The notes: generated by a model from the letters alone, not told the origin. 64,000 nucleotides of DNA from CAVVYJ01 sp963752495 (GCA_963752495.1 CAVVYJ010000008.1:28905-92904); one strand, 5' to 3'; shown: positions 8,669-19,698, counted from the stretch's first letter. Made by a program: numbers and translations.

Positions 8669-11600
8669 ATGAGCCACTTTTTAGATAGATTAAAATTTTT
8701 TGATAAAGTTAAGGCAACTTTTTCGGATAATCACGGCATCGTCACCAATGAGGATAGAGAGTGGGAAGACGCTTATCGTCACCGTTGGCAACATGACAAA
8801 GTGGTACGTTCCACCCATGGTGTGAATTGTACAGGTGGCTGCTCATGGAAAATATTTGTGAAGAATGGCTTAGTGTCATTTGAAATGCAGCAAACCGACT
8901 ACCCACGCACACGTGACGATTTGCCTGACCACGAGCCACGCGGATGCCAACGTGGCGCTTCTTTCTCATGGTATTTATATAGCCCGCATCGAATCAAACA
9001 TCCATTAATTCGTGGTCGCTTACTTGACCTGTACCGAGTTGAGAGAATGACAGGCAAAGACCCTGTTGAAGCTTGGGCAGCGATTCAGGCTGATGAGAAA
9101 AAGCGCAAAGCTTACACTGCAGTGCGCGGACTAGGTGGATTTGTACGTACCTCATGGGATGAGGTGAATGAAATCATGGCGGCAGCCAATGTTTACACGA
9201 TTAAAAAATGGGGACCAGACCGTATTTTTGGTTTCTCACCTATTCCCGCAATGTCGATGATTTCTTACGCTGCAGGATCACGATACCTCTCTCTCATTGG
9301 GGCGGCTTGCGGTTCTTTTTATGATTGGTATTGTGATTTGCCGGCAGCGAGCCCTCAAACCTGGGGAGAGCAAACCGATGTGCCTGAAGCAGCCGACTGG
9401 TATAACTCGACCTATATTATTATCACAGGCGCTAACCTGCCCATGACGCGTACTCCAGATGCGCACTTTGCTTCTGAAGTGCGCTACAAAGGTGCAAAAA
9501 TTGTGGCAATGGCTCCTGATTACGCCGAGTTTTGCAAGTTTTCAGATTTGTGGATGCCAATTAAACAAGGTACTGACTCAGCAGCCTTTTTGGCGATGGG
9601 GCATGTGGCTCTCAATGAGTTCTATATCAAAAATCAAGACCCATATTTTCAAGAGTATGCGCGCAAATACACGGACTTACCAATGCAAGTCATCTTACGT
9701 AAGCAAGGAGATGCTTATGTGACAGACCGATTTTTAAGAGCCTCTGATTTTAATTGGGGTTTAGGTGAGACAAATAATCCTGAATGGAAAACCATCGTTT
9801 TTGATCGGAAATCAGGTCATTTTGTTGCGCCTAATGGCAGCATAGGTTTTCGATGGGGTGAAGAAGGTAACTGGAATTTGCTTGAAAAGTCCGATGCACA
9901 TGATATTAAAGCCGAACTAACTTGCATTGATGACCGCGATGAAGTGGTATCCGTCGGTTTTCCACACTTTAATCATGACGAACCAGACTTGCTATTCCGC
10001 AATGTACCTGTGCGTAAGGTGAAATTGGCAAACAATGCTGAAGCATTGGTGACGACAGTATTTGACTTGCAAGTTGCTCAATACGGCATAGATCGTGGTT
10101 TGGGTGGCGAAAATATTGCAAAAAGTTATCAAGATGCCAACGTAGCGTATACGCCAGCATGGGCAGAAAAAGTCACAGGAGTTAAAGCAGCAGATATTGA
10201 GCGTACCGGCCGTGAATTTGCGTATAACGCCTCAAAAACAAAAGGCAAGTCTATGGTAATTATGGGTGCGGCCATTAACCATTGGTATCACAATGATTTA
10301 TCTTACCGCGCGATTATGAATTTGTTACACATGTGCGGTTGTGTGGGACAAACTGGTGGTGGCTGGGCACATTATGTGGGACAGGAAAAGTTACGACCAC
10401 AGGCAGGATGGGCACCTATTGCTTTTGCGCTGGATTGGATGCGTCCACCGCGTCACACCAATTCCACCTCATATTGGTATTTCCATACCGACCAATGGCG
10501 TTATGAAACAATGAATGCGGATGCTTTGCTAAGTCCGGCAGGAAAAGGTAAAAACAAAGGTAATTCGATTGCAGATTACAACGTAAAAGCGGCACGCATG
10601 GGGTGGTTGCCCTCTATGCCTAATTTTAACCGTAACCCAATCGAGCTGGCTGACGAGGCCATCGAAAACGGTGCAGCAGATGAAGCATCTGTAGCGCAAT
10701 ATGTGGCAGGGCAGCTAAAATCTGGCAAACTAGATGTAGCTTATGCTGACCCTGATGCCCCAGAAAATTGGCCACGTAATTTGTTTGTATGGCGTGCTAA
10801 TTTAATTGGCACTTCAGCTAAAGGGCATGAGTATTTCCTAAAGCATTTACTTGGTGCTCAAAATGGGGTGTCTGCAAGAAGGTGGTGCAGGGAATAATAA
10901 TAAAGAAGTGAAATGGCATGAAGATGCGCCAATTGGCAAGCTGGATTTGATGGTGGACATTAACTTCCGCCTCAACTCTACAGGGGCATACTCCGACATT
11001 ATTCTGCCAACTGCCACTTGGTATGAAAAAAATGACTTGAATACAACGGATATGCATCCGTTTATCCACCCATTGTCCGAAGCCGTATCGCCAGGCTGGG
11101 AATCTAAATCTGACTGGCAAATTTTCAAAACATTGGCTAAAACGTTCTCACCATTAGCTGAGAAACATCTTGGAACTAAAAAAGAGGTAGTGGCACTTCC
11201 TATGCAACATGATTCAGCAGCGGAATTGGCGCAACCTTTTGGCGAAGTAAAAAACTGGAAAGAAGGAGATTGCGAGCCTATTCCAGGTAAGACCATGGCG
11301 ATTATCAAGCTGGTCGAGCGTACTTACGGTGATACGTATCGTAAGTTTATTGCGCTTGGACCACTGATGACCAAACTAGGTAACAACATTAAGGGCATTG
11401 ATTGGAATACAGACCAAGAATACGAAGAACTTAAAAAACATAATAGCACCGTTAAAGAGGCAGGCATCTCTTTCGGGATGCCATCACTATCTGAAGATAT
11501 AGAGGTGTGCGATTCTGTGATGCGATTAGCACCAGAAACCAATGGTGAAGTAGCGCATAAATCATGGACAGCATTATCTAAAAAGACTGGATTGGATCAC

Positions 11601-12419
11601 CATCACTTGTATGCTGGTCGCCACGAAGATAAGTTCACTTTCAAAGATATTCAAGCACAACCACGTAAGATTATCACCGCACCAACTTGGTCTGGTATTG
11701 AATCTGAAAAAGTGTCATACACAGCAGGTTATACCAATATCCACGAGCATATCCCTTTCCGTACGCTTACAGGTCGGGCACATTTTTACCAGGATCATGA
11801 ATGGATGCTAGATTTTGGCGAAGGGTTCTGTACTTACAAACCGATGGTGGATTTAGGCGAGTTAAATTCATTACCTAAAGCCGTCACAGACAAACCTCAT
11901 CTATCACTTAATTGGATTACACCACACTCTAAATGGGGCATTCATTCATCTTACCAAGACAATTTGCGTATGTTGACTTTGTTTCGTGGCGGTCCTTATG
12001 TGTGGCTATCAGAGGACGATGCTAAAACAGTGGGCATTGAAGATAACGACTGGGTAGAAGCCGTGAATCACAACGGCGCAACAGTTGCACGTGCAGTAGT
12101 TTCGCAACGTGTGCCTCGTGGCATGGCGATGATGTACCACGCGCAGGAGAAAAATGTGAATGTACCAGGTTCGCCATCCACCAATAAACGCGGGGGTATT
12201 TTGAACTCTGTCACACGCGTGATTATGAAACCTACCAACATGATAGGCGGTTACGCGCAGTTATCTTACGGCTTTAATTACTACGGTACGGTGGGTTGTC
12301 AGCGAGACACTATGGTGGCATTACATAAAATTGCTGATAAAGATGTGGATTGGTTGGAACGTCCACTCACACCAGAACGTGAAGCTCAGTTAAACCCAGT
12401 TGGCATTGGTGCCAAATAA
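8669..12419 (+). pseudogene. narG: Respiratory nitrate reductase alpha subunit NarG, interrupted by one frameshift
   Basis: Two overlapping frames together encode NarG: 8669-10897 (first 734 codons in phase) and a +1 frame ending at 12419. Deleting the T at 10871 (GGGGTG-T-CTGCAA) joins them into a 1249-residue protein, almost exactly the E. coli length (1247). The N-terminal [4Fe-4S] ligands HGVNCTGGC and RGCQRG are intact, as are Mo-bis-MGD-binding regions through to the C-terminal GGYAQLSYGFNYYGT. NarG reduces nitrate to nitrite on the cytoplasmic face of the membrane. Conservation on both sides of the shift suggests either a sequencing insertion or a very recent mutation. If real, no functional NarG would be made from this locus. 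A good AGGAG site precedes the ATG. Confidence 0.9.
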
Positions 12420-12439
12420 AAGGCTAAAAGGAGAACATT

Positions 12440-13978
12440 ATGAAAGTACGCGCACAATTCGCCTTTGTCTTTAATTTAGATAAATGCATCGGCTGTCACA
12501 CTTGCTCGGTTACCTGTAAAAACGTATGGACGAACCGAAAAGGCGTTGAATACGCTTGGTTTAATAATGTGGAATCTAAACCTGGTGTTGGTTACCCAAA
12601 ACAGTGGGAAAACCAAGAGGTTTGGAAAGGTGGCTGGGAGCTTAAAAACGGCAAGCTAGAATTAAAGTCTGGTAGCCGCACTAGCAAGCTCCTTAATATA
12701 TTTGCTAACCCAGATATGCCTGAGATTGACGATTACTACGAGCCATTCACTTACAACTACGCGCATTTAAAAAATGCACCGTTGTCTGAGGCGACTCCGA
12801 CTGCTCGTCCGATTTCACAAATCACGGGTGAAAGTATGGAGAAAATCACTTGGGGTCCAAATTGGGAAGATGACTTAGCTGGTGAATACCACAAGCGCAG
12901 CAAAGATAAAAATATGGATAACATCCAAAAAGAAATGTATGGTCAGTTTGAAAATACCTTTCACATGTATTTGCCGCGCATTTGTAACCATTGTTTGAAT
13001 GCTTCTTGTGTAGCGGCTTGCCCATCAGGCTCAATCTACAAGCGCGAAGAAGATGGCATTGTGTTAGTTGATCAGGACAAATGCCGTGGCTGGCGCATGT
13101 GCATCAGCTCATGCCCTTACAAAAAAGTGTTCTACAACTGGGAGTCAGGCAAGGCGGAAAAATGTATCGGCTGCTATCCACGTGTTGAGTCTGGAATGCC
13201 AACTGTGTGTTCAGAGTCTTGCGTAGGGCGTATTCGTTACAACGGAATTATGTTGTATGACGCAGACCGTATTGAAGAATTGGCTAGCATGGAAGACACT
13301 CAGGACCTCTATGAAGCACAGCGCAGAATATTTTTAGATCCCAATAATCCTGAGGTGATTAAAGCAGCCCGAGCAGAAGGGATTAACGAAGATTGGCTTG
13401 ATGCAGCACGTAAATCACCCATCTGGAAAATGGCAATGGATTGGAAAATTGCCTTCCCCATGCACCCAGAGTTCCGCACGTTACCGATGGTTTGGTATGT
13501 GCCACCACTTTCACCTGTGCAATCCCAAATTGACCAAGGCAACTTACCTGTAGGCCCAGATGGAGCTATTCCAGTGGCGGGAACCATGCGCTTACCCGTG
13601 CAATATTTGGCGAACTTACTCACCGCTGGCAAAGAAGAGCCCATTGAAAGCGCTTTGAATAAGTTGATTGCGATGCGTAGTTACCAGCGCTCAATACATG
13701 TTGAAGGCAAAGTGGATACTCGTGCAATTGACAAAGCTGGTATTACAGAAGACCAAGCAAAAGAGATGTACCGCTACTTAGCGATTGCCAATTATGAAGA
13801 CCGATTTGTGATTCCGACTGGGCATACTGAAGAATCGTTAGATGACTCTTTCGGTTTTCAAGGGCAAAACGGCTTTACTTTTGGCAACGACTCTTCACGC
13901 GGTGTTTCTAAAATCACACTATTCCCTCGCCGTCGTAAAGATACGGTAGAGCCTAAAGAAGAAGCGCCAAATAGCTAA
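12440..13978 (+). CDS. narH: Nitrate reductase beta subunit NarH (iron-sulphur)
   Basis: A 512-residue ferredoxin-like subunit carrying the four clusters that pass electrons from NarI to NarG. Cysteine groups are visible in order: CIGCHTCSVTC (about 16-26), CNHCLNASCVAACP, then CRGWRMCISSCP, where Trp replaces the usual Cys and marks the [3Fe-4S] site as in other NarH proteins, and CIGCYPRVESG with CSESC. Length matches E. coli NarH (512). The ATG at 12440 has AAAAGGAG upstream and lies 20 bases after narG. The frame is intact. Confidence 0.96.
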   Translation: MKVRAQFAFVFNLDKCIGCHTCSVTCKNVWTNRKGVEYAWFNNVESKPGVGYPKQWENQEVWKGGWELKNGKLELKSGSRTSKLLNIFANPDMPEIDDYYEPFTYNYAHLKNAPLSEATPTARPISQITGESMEKITWGPNWEDDLAGEYHKRSKDKNMDNIQKEMYGQFENTFHMYLPRICNHCLNASCVAACPSGSIYKREEDGIVLVDQDKCRGWRMCISSCPYKKVFYNWESGKAEKCIGCYPRVESGMPTVCSESCVGRIRYNGIMLYDADRIEELASMEDTQDLYEAQRRIFLDPNNPEVIKAARAEGINEDWLDAARKSPIWKMAMDWKIAFPMHPEFRTLPMVWYVPPLSPVQSQIDQGNLPVGPDGAIPVAGTMRLPVQYLANLLTAGKEEPIESALNKLIAMRSYQRSIHVEGKVDTRAIDKAGITEDQAKEMYRYLAIANYEDRFVIPTGHTEESLDDSFGFQGQNGFTFGNDSSRGVSKITLFPRRRKDTVEPKEEAPNS

Positions 13979-13989
13979 AGGAGAATGTC

Positions 13990-14508
13990 ATGCAGATCTA
14001 CAAATTATTATCAGCTCTTCTTGATTACCCAAACCAAGAATTGATTGAACACCTGCCAGAATTGAGTGAGTTCGTGGCGGAAAATCAAGAAATTGATGTT
14101 GCAGAACGTGAGGCATTGCAGGGATTTTTAACTTACTTACGAAGTCTGCCAGTGACAGAATTGCAAGCAGATTATGTGAAAACGTTTGACATGACAGCAG
14201 AGCACAGTTTGCATCTCACCCATCACTTATTTGGCGATGATAAAAATCGCGGCCCTGCGCTGATTGACCTAGGTGAGCTTTACAAAGATTACGGTGTCGA
14301 GGTGGTCACAAATGAACTGCCGGATTATTTGCCACTCGTGCTTGAGTTCGCCGCCTATATGGATGACAACGAGGCCACTGTGTTTTTATCGGATGCTAAA
14401 AAGGTGTTTGGTGTGCTGACAGAAAATCTGCAAAAAGCTGAAAGCCCTTACGCCGCTTTACTTTCAATTATTGAAAGCAGAGCGACGTTGAGTAAATTGG
14501 CAGCATAA
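13990..14508 (+). CDS. narJ: Nitrate reductase maturation chaperone NarJ
   Basis: A 172-residue all-helical TorD/NarJ family chaperone that helps insert the molybdenum cofactor and clusters into NarG before membrane docking. The N-terminus (YKLLSALLDYPNQEL) and the ADYVKTFDMTAEHSLHLTHH region with FGDDKNRGPAL are typical. It lacks the C-terminal tail of the E. coli protein (236 residues), as is common outside enterobacteria. The start is 11 bases after narH with an AAAGGAGAA ribosome site. Confidence 0.93.
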   Translation: MQIYKLLSALLDYPNQELIEHLPELSEFVAENQEIDVAEREALQGFLTYLRSLPVTELQADYVKTFDMTAEHSLHLTHHLFGDDKNRGPALIDLGELYKDYGVEVVTNELPDYLPLVLEFAAYMDDNEATVFLSDAKKVFGVLTENLQKAESPYAALLSIIESRATLSKLAA

Positions 14509-14532
14509 GCAAATGACATTAAGGAGTACAAA

Positions 14533-15222
14533 ATGATTCTACACAATTTTCTATATGGTGTTTATCCCTACATTGCACTCGGCGTGTTTCTACTAGGCAG
14601 CCTGTTACGCTTCGATCGCGAGCAATACACTTGGAAAAGTGATTCCAGCCAATTGTTATCCAAGGCGAATTTGCGACTTGGTAGCAATTTGTTTCATATT
14701 GGCATTCTCGCCATATTCGGGGGACATGCTGTTGGTTTGTTAACGCCACACAGCGTATTTACGGGTATGGGCATTACAGACATGACCCATCAAATGATTG
14801 CTATATGGGCTGGCTCGATTTTCGGTGTGATGTGCTTAATTGGCGGCGCTATTTTATGGCTACGCCGCATGTTTAATGCACGCGTGTCAGCCGCCAGTCG
14901 AGGCTCAGATAAATTTATTCTCACTTGGCTACTTATTACATTGATTCTGGGTTTGTCCACAATTCCTGTGTCTATTGGCCATGCTAACCACGGTAACCCC
15001 GGCGTGATGATTGCCTTGGCAGAGTGGGTGCAAAGCATTGTTTATTTACGCCCAAATCCATCGCTACTCAATGATGTAGATACTATTTTTAAAGTGCATT
15101 TGTTCTTTGGCATGACTGTATTTCTAGTGTTTCCATTCACCCGCATGGTACACGTATGGAGTGCACCATTTGGATACTTAGTCCGGCCATATCAAATCGT
15201 GCGTAGCAAACGATTTCGTTAA
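14533..15222 (+). CDS. narI: Nitrate reductase gamma subunit NarI (cytochrome b)
   Basis: A 229-residue membrane cytochrome b with five hydrophobic segments. Histidines expected to bind the two b haems are visible in the segments FHIGILAIFGGHAVGL and KVHLFFGMTVFLVFPFTRMVHVW. NarI oxidises quinol at the periplasmic side and passes electrons to NarH. E. coli NarI is 225 residues. The ATG at 14533 is preceded by AAGGAG; the gene lies 24 bases after narJ and 14 before the carbonic anhydrase gene, so the operon appears to continue. Confidence 0.95.
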   Translation: MILHNFLYGVYPYIALGVFLLGSLLRFDREQYTWKSDSSQLLSKANLRLGSNLFHIGILAIFGGHAVGLLTPHSVFTGMGITDMTHQMIAIWAGSIFGVMCLIGGAILWLRRMFNARVSAASRGSDKFILTWLLITLILGLSTIPVSIGHANHGNPGVMIALAEWVQSIVYLRPNPSLLNDVDTIFKVHLFFGMTVFLVFPFTRMVHVWSAPFGYLVRPYQIVRSKRFR

Positions 15223-15236
15223 AGAGATATGCAACC

Positions 15237-15893
15237 ATGCGTGATGTTACAAAATTTCTTAGTGGATTTAGGCGCTTTCAACATAGCTATCTGGGCAAAA
15301 AACATGAGTTGTTTGATCAGTTAGTCAAGCAGGGTCAGCGCCCACGCGCGCTGGTGATTGCCTGCTGCGACTCACGTTGTGACCCTGCACTGCTAACTGA
15401 TTGCGATCCTGGTGATATGTTTGTAGTGCGTAATGTTGCCAATCTGGTTCCCCCCCATGTTCAGGCAACTTACTTTGCTGCAACGACATCAGCGATCGCA
15501 TTTGCTGTGCATAATTTAGAGGTAGAGCACATTATTGTCATGGGGCATGCCCAGTGTGGTGGTATTCGTGCACTATTGGAGCATAAAACACCGAACTGTA
15601 ATGAGGAAGAGCTCATTGCTAAATGGTTAGGTATTGCAGAAGACGCACGCCAGTATGTATTACGAGATTTGTCCGGCAAGCCGGAGCATGTGCTCACGCA
15701 CGCCTGTGAGCAGGCGGCTATTCTCATTTCCCTTGAAAATCTAATGTCTTATCCTTGGATTGAGCAACGCGTGGAAGCTAAAAAACTGGCTTTGCATGGC
15801 TGGTATTTTGATATGCAGCAGGGAGATCTACTGGAATATCAGCCGGAAAGTGGCCACTTTGAAGTATTGGTCCCACATCTGGAAATGGCTTGA
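15237..15893 (+). CDS. Beta-class carbonic anhydrase
   Basis: A 218-residue zinc enzyme interconverting carbon dioxide and bicarbonate. The zinc ligands are visible as Cys and Asp in CCDSRCDP and as His and Cys in GHAQCGG, with the RNVANLVPP loop between. Full length matches the Can/CynT type. It starts 14 bases after narI, and its stop is 44 bases before the preferred porin start, so it appears to be part of the nar operon. That placement is not part of the standard narGHJI set and suggests coupling of nitrate respiration to bicarbonate supply or pH balance, which is inference. Confidence 0.93.
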   Translation: MRDVTKFLSGFRRFQHSYLGKKHELFDQLVKQGQRPRALVIACCDSRCDPALLTDCDPGDMFVVRNVANLVPPHVQATYFAATTSAIAFAVHNLEVEHIIVMGHAQCGGIRALLEHKTPNCNEEELIAKWLGIAEDARQYVLRDLSGKPEHVLTHACEQAAILISLENLMSYPWIEQRVEAKKLALHGWYFDMQQGDLLEYQPESGHFEVLVPHLEMA

Positions 15894-15937
15894 TGGTGAC
15901 TACTATAAAAATTACAGATAGAAAACTGGAGAGAAAT

Positions 15938-17381
15938 ATGAGATTTTATTCAAATATAAATACATTGGCAGTTTCTGCATTGTTTTGTACTTCCTTGGCA
16001 GTAGCGGATGAGCCTGCCAAGCCAGCTCCAAGTACGTTGTTAGAAGCAATTACCATGGGCAAACCCATGACAAATTTTAGATTGCGCTACGAAAACGTAG
16101 ACCAAGAAGGCTATCAGGGCACAACAGCTACTGCGAAGAAATTGGATACAGCTCAGGCTTGGACGCTTCGCAGCTTAATTGGCTGGCAGACAGCGCCATT
16201 CAATAACTTTAGCTTTGCGGCGCAATTAACCGATGTGCATGAATTCACCGATGATTTTAACGATAGGCGCGATAACCAGCCGGAACATAACAACGGCACT
16301 GGCAGCGCCAGCTTAGATAAGCGCCAATATCCCAATATCGTTGATGCTGGCTACACTGACATCAATCAACTCTATGTGGATTGGACTGGTATTAAAGACA
16401 CCAAATTACGCTTGGGTCGACAACAGCTTAACCTAGACAATGTACGTTTTATCGGGGATATCGGCTTCAGGCAAAATATGCAGGTATTTGATGGTGTTTC
16501 TGTGCTAAATAAGAGTATTCCGAATACTGAAATTTTTGCTGCCCACTTTGGTAAAGTGCGCCAAATTACTACCAAGCTACGCGATGGCAATATCGATATG
16601 GTCAATGCTAAATATCGCATCTCGCCAACAGAAGCTTTGATAGGTTACGGCTATTTCATAGATGTGGTGAACTTGGGACAAAATGGCGGTAATCCGGCAG
16701 CCATTAGCACGGCTGCGCAAGGTGGAAATGGCTTGGGTGGCAGTAGCGACACACCGGCTTCTGCAGCCAATATCAATCCATCCGGAACAGACGCGAGCAG
16801 CAAGACCTTTGGCATACGTCTTGATGGTGCGCATGCATTTAATCCTACTTGGAAAGGGCTCTACACGGCCGAATACGCCAAACAGGATGACTATCGTGGA
16901 GGGAGCGACCTAATTGATGCGCATTATTTCAAATTAGGTGGCGGTGTTGGCTACGACACATGGTCTATCCGCATCGATCACGAAAAACTCTCCAGTAATG
17001 ATGGTAAATACGCCTTCCAAACTCCATTGGGCACTAATCACCTGTTTCCAGGGATGGGCGGATGTATTTCTTGCTACACCACGTCAAGGCATGGAAGATA
17101 CCTTTATCACTTTGGCTGGCAGTATCGAGAAAGCCAAATTCTATGCGGAATATCATGTCTTCAAATCAGATGAAGATTTTCAATCTATGGGTGGAAAACT
17201 AGGTAATAAATATGGTACTGAGCTGGACTTGAGCGTGACCTACCCATTTACCAAAGAGATCACCGGCAAGCTTGAGTACGCCAATTTCAATGAAAGCGAC
17301 GTATATGGCACCACCCTACAAAATGCTGCACGCAAGGGTGATAAAGAAATTATCTGGCTGACTGGTATGTATACGTTTTAA
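15938..17381 (+). pseudogene. Alginate-export-like outer-membrane porin, interrupted by one frameshift
   Basis: Starting from the ATG at 15938 (GGAGAG just upstream, better than a start at 15890 that overlaps the previous gene), a signal peptide ending near SLAVA is followed by a beta-barrel sequence with alternating aromatic strands (NFRLRYENVDQEG, KDTKLRLGRQQLNLDN). The motif LRLGRQQLN with RFIGDIGFRQ is typical of the alginate export / OprD-like barrel group. At 17048-17049 one extra C (TTTCCAGGG for TTTCAGGG) shifts the frame; the correct continuation ends IIWLTGMYTF with a C-terminal aromatic Phe as expected for a barrel. Repaired length is about 480 residues. Location inside the nar operon suggests a nitrate or nitrite pore, which is inference. 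Confidence 0.8.
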
Positions 17382-17391
17382 GCGCAGCCTC

Positions 17392-18399
17392 ATGCAAAAA
17401 AACATCTATCCTAATGAGTTAATCGATGGTTTTGGCCGCAAGGTTGATTACATCCGATTATCAATTACGGATAGATGCGATTTTAGGTGTGTGTACTGCA
17501 TGTCAGAAGATGTAAGGTTCTTGCCACGAGACGAGGTTTTATCACTTGAAGAGTGCTCCAGATTAGTGAAAGCTTTTGTTTCCCTCGGTGTGAAGAAAGT
17601 GCGTATTACCGGAGGTGAGCCGCTAGTGCGTAAAGATGCGCTGTGGCTTTTTAATGAAATTGGTCATTTGCCTGGCCTGAATGAGCTGGTTTTAACCACC
17701 AATGGCTCACAATTAGAACATCACGCATTAGCCTTGAAGCAAGCAGGTGTGCGCCGCATTAACATTAGCCTTGATAGCTTGGATGCCGCGCGTTTTCGTC
17801 AAATCACCCGCGTAGGTGAGTTAGATAAAGTTTTACGTGGCATTGCAGTTGCTAAGCAAGCTGGCTTTGAAAATATTAAACTTAACGCCTTGCTCATGCG
17901 TGGCATCAATGACGATGAAGCTTTACCTTTGGCCGCGTTTGCCATAGAGCAGGGGTTGGACATCTCTTTTATTGAAGAAATGCCACTGGGTGAAGTCAAT
18001 CATTCCCGCAGCGCAAGCTATGTGAGCAATGAAGAGACGCTCAGACTATTGAGGGCTCGCTATGATTTAATTAGTAGCAACGAGACTACAGGTGGCCCAG
18101 CGCGCTATTGGCGCATTCCGAATAGTCAAACAAAAATTGGGTTTATATCACCACATAGCCATAACTTTTGCGAGGCGTGTAATCGCGTACGCATTAGCTG
18201 TAAAGGTGAGCTGTTTCTTTGTTTAGGCCAAGAAAACAAGGTGGATTTAAGGCCATTGTTAAGAGAGCATTCTCACGATGACAAATTGCTTAAACAAGCG
18301 ATTATTAATAGCATGAAAATAAAATCTAAAGGCCATGATTTTAATATACAGCGTGCAGCTCCGGCAGTGATACGCTTTATGTCTTACACAGGCGGTTAA
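17392..18399 (+). CDS. moaA: GTP 3',8-cyclase MoaA (molybdopterin biosynthesis)
   Basis: A 335-residue radical SAM enzyme that starts molybdenum cofactor synthesis from GTP. The N-terminal cluster motif is CDFRCVYC (Cys 29, 33, 36), the SAM-binding region is ITGGEPLVRKD, and the C-terminal second cluster is FCEACNRVRISCKGELFLC. The protein ends in Gly-Gly, needed by MoaA for activity. It starts 10 bases after the porin and probably closes the nar transcript, supplying cofactor for NarG. Weak stem-loops follow at 18413-18440. Confidence 0.94.
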   Translation: MQKNIYPNELIDGFGRKVDYIRLSITDRCDFRCVYCMSEDVRFLPRDEVLSLEECSRLVKAFVSLGVKKVRITGGEPLVRKDALWLFNEIGHLPGLNELVLTTNGSQLEHHALALKQAGVRRINISLDSLDAARFRQITRVGELDKVLRGIAVAKQAGFENIKLNALLMRGINDDEALPLAAFAIEQGLDISFIEEMPLGEVNHSRSASYVSNEETLRLLRARYDLISSNETTGGPARYWRIPNSQTKIGFISPHSHNFCEACNRVRISCKGELFLCLGQENKVDLRPLLREHSHDDKLLKQAIINSMKIKSKGHDFNIQRAAPAVIRFMSYTGG

Positions 18400-18412
18400 T
18401 TTGGCGGTATAA

Positions 18413-18440
18413 CGGTATTTGCATGTACCGCTTTTAGCGG
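18413..18440 (+). terminator. Weak hairpins after moaA
   Basis: CGGTA/TACCG and CCGC-TTTTA-GCGG overlap as alternative stems shortly after the moaA stop. There is no long T-run, so this is a weak candidate for transcript end at the close of the nar region. Confidence 0.25.
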
Positions 18441-18511
18441 AACCCCTGTTTTGCAAATGTAGTAATCAGACTACACACATATCTCAATCCGAGACTATCT
18501 CAAACAACTCA

Positions 18512-19346
18512 CTATATAAAATACTCTTGTTTAATGAAGCTGGCCACATTATCAATATCTGGGTATATTGAGCCTCTAGTGATTCCGAGAGCCTTTAATT
18601 GACTTCTAATAACGTCTTTCTTATCTCCATTGATAATTAAAGGGTTTTCAGAGCTTGCAATATATTCAGATTGTATCTTCGCTGGTTCAGTTTTATTTCC
18701 TGATATCCCATACAAGAGAAATGCCCCATCTTGTTTAAGTATTCGTGCATTATCAAGTTTAGGTTTTACACACACAACTGATTCCAAATGCTTTCTTTCT
18801 ATAAGTGCTTGAAAATAAGGTTTTTCTTGCCTTATTTCGTGAAGTAAATATTTAATTTGAGGCTCCAAATTAAATTGGTCAACTGACAAACTGCTAGGTG
18901 GTAAGTTAAAGCTTGCAGGTCTACGGCTTAAATTTGAAATTACACTTACCGTATCACTGTCATAGTATTTTATATCGCACTTAGGTATCTTAAAGACTAT
19001 TACTTCCCCACTTTGATTTTTAGCTAGTTGTCTCTGATGTTGCAAAGTAAAGTGCTATTAATGGATTGCTTGTTATATACTAATAATTAGTTGGTAGAGA
19101 ATAATGCTGCATTTTTACTAATGCTTGAAATGTTGAGAGAGTTGATTCAAAATCTGATGGGCATCTAAGTATTAATTCTTTAAATAGAATATCCTCATTT
19201 TCAATCCAGCCTACGTTACGGTAAACGCTAGGAACTAATTCATAACGAATATCTGAATGACCCCTATAAAAATATATATGTTCATCATCTAATATAATTT
19301 TCTCAAGCTCTCCAAGGAAAGTTCTAAGGCTTCCGATTTTATTTAT
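18512..19346 (-). pseudogene. FRG-domain protein, broken by a stop and frameshifts
   Basis: On the minus strand the frame from 19346 reads the FRG signature (IYFYRGHSDIRYELVPSVYR) and LVKMQHYSLPTN, then meets a TAG where family members have the LPTRLLDITSNP motif; TSNPLIALYFATSE continues after it. A further frame change is needed to reach the intact 177-codon frame 18512-19045 (GEVIVFKIPK, SVISNLSRRPASFNL). The in-frame TAG can be explained by a one-base deletion and a one-base insertion close together. No normal start codon is present: the expected start position reads ATA. FRG domains are common in accessory and defence-type genes, but their activity is unknown. It overlaps the end of the yegP-like gene. 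Confidence 0.7.
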
Positions 19347-19698
19347 GTTTAGTACTCAAATCTGAAGTTAAATCTACTACTTCAACATCAAGTACATTTT
19401 TCCTCACAGCTTCTATACCGTTGTCACGACCTACTTCAGATTCATATTGCTGGCTTTGACCAATTACTTGTTGGTTGCCTGCTTTAATTACAAAGTAAGG
19501 TTTACCGGATTTTGAAACCAAACGTAGGTAGACGTTCGTCCACACTTGCATTTTTTTGTATCGACGCTATGAGCATTTAATGCACTGGCTTTAGCTCTCA
19601 TACATCCCGGATTGCAAAATAATTTGGCCATTACCTGCCAAAAGATTAAAGTGTGTTTGGCCGCTTTTTGCGGTTTTTATTTCAAATTTACCAGCCAT
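19339..19698 (-). pseudogene. YegP-like DUF1508 protein, broken by frameshifts
   Basis: The minus strand from ATG at 19698 (AAGGA upstream) starts MAGKFEIKTAKSGQTHFNLL and AGNGQIILQSGMYES, the first DUF1508 repeat, then hits a TAA. Skipping single bases restores SALNA, then IASIQKNASVDER, and finally the second DUF1508 repeat (SKSGKPYFVIKAGNQQVIG, YESEVGRDNGIEAV) which ends at 19339. I count three extra bases in about 90, which together restore the original phase. Repaired length would be close to E. coli YegP (110 residues). DUF1508 proteins are small two-repeat proteins of unknown function. The 70-codon frame 19339-19551 is only the second half. Confidence 0.75.

Noticed and set aside
10860..10875. 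Programmed ribosomal frameshift in narG
   Set aside because: No slippery heptamer or following pseudoknot was visible at the site, and NarG needs a single product.
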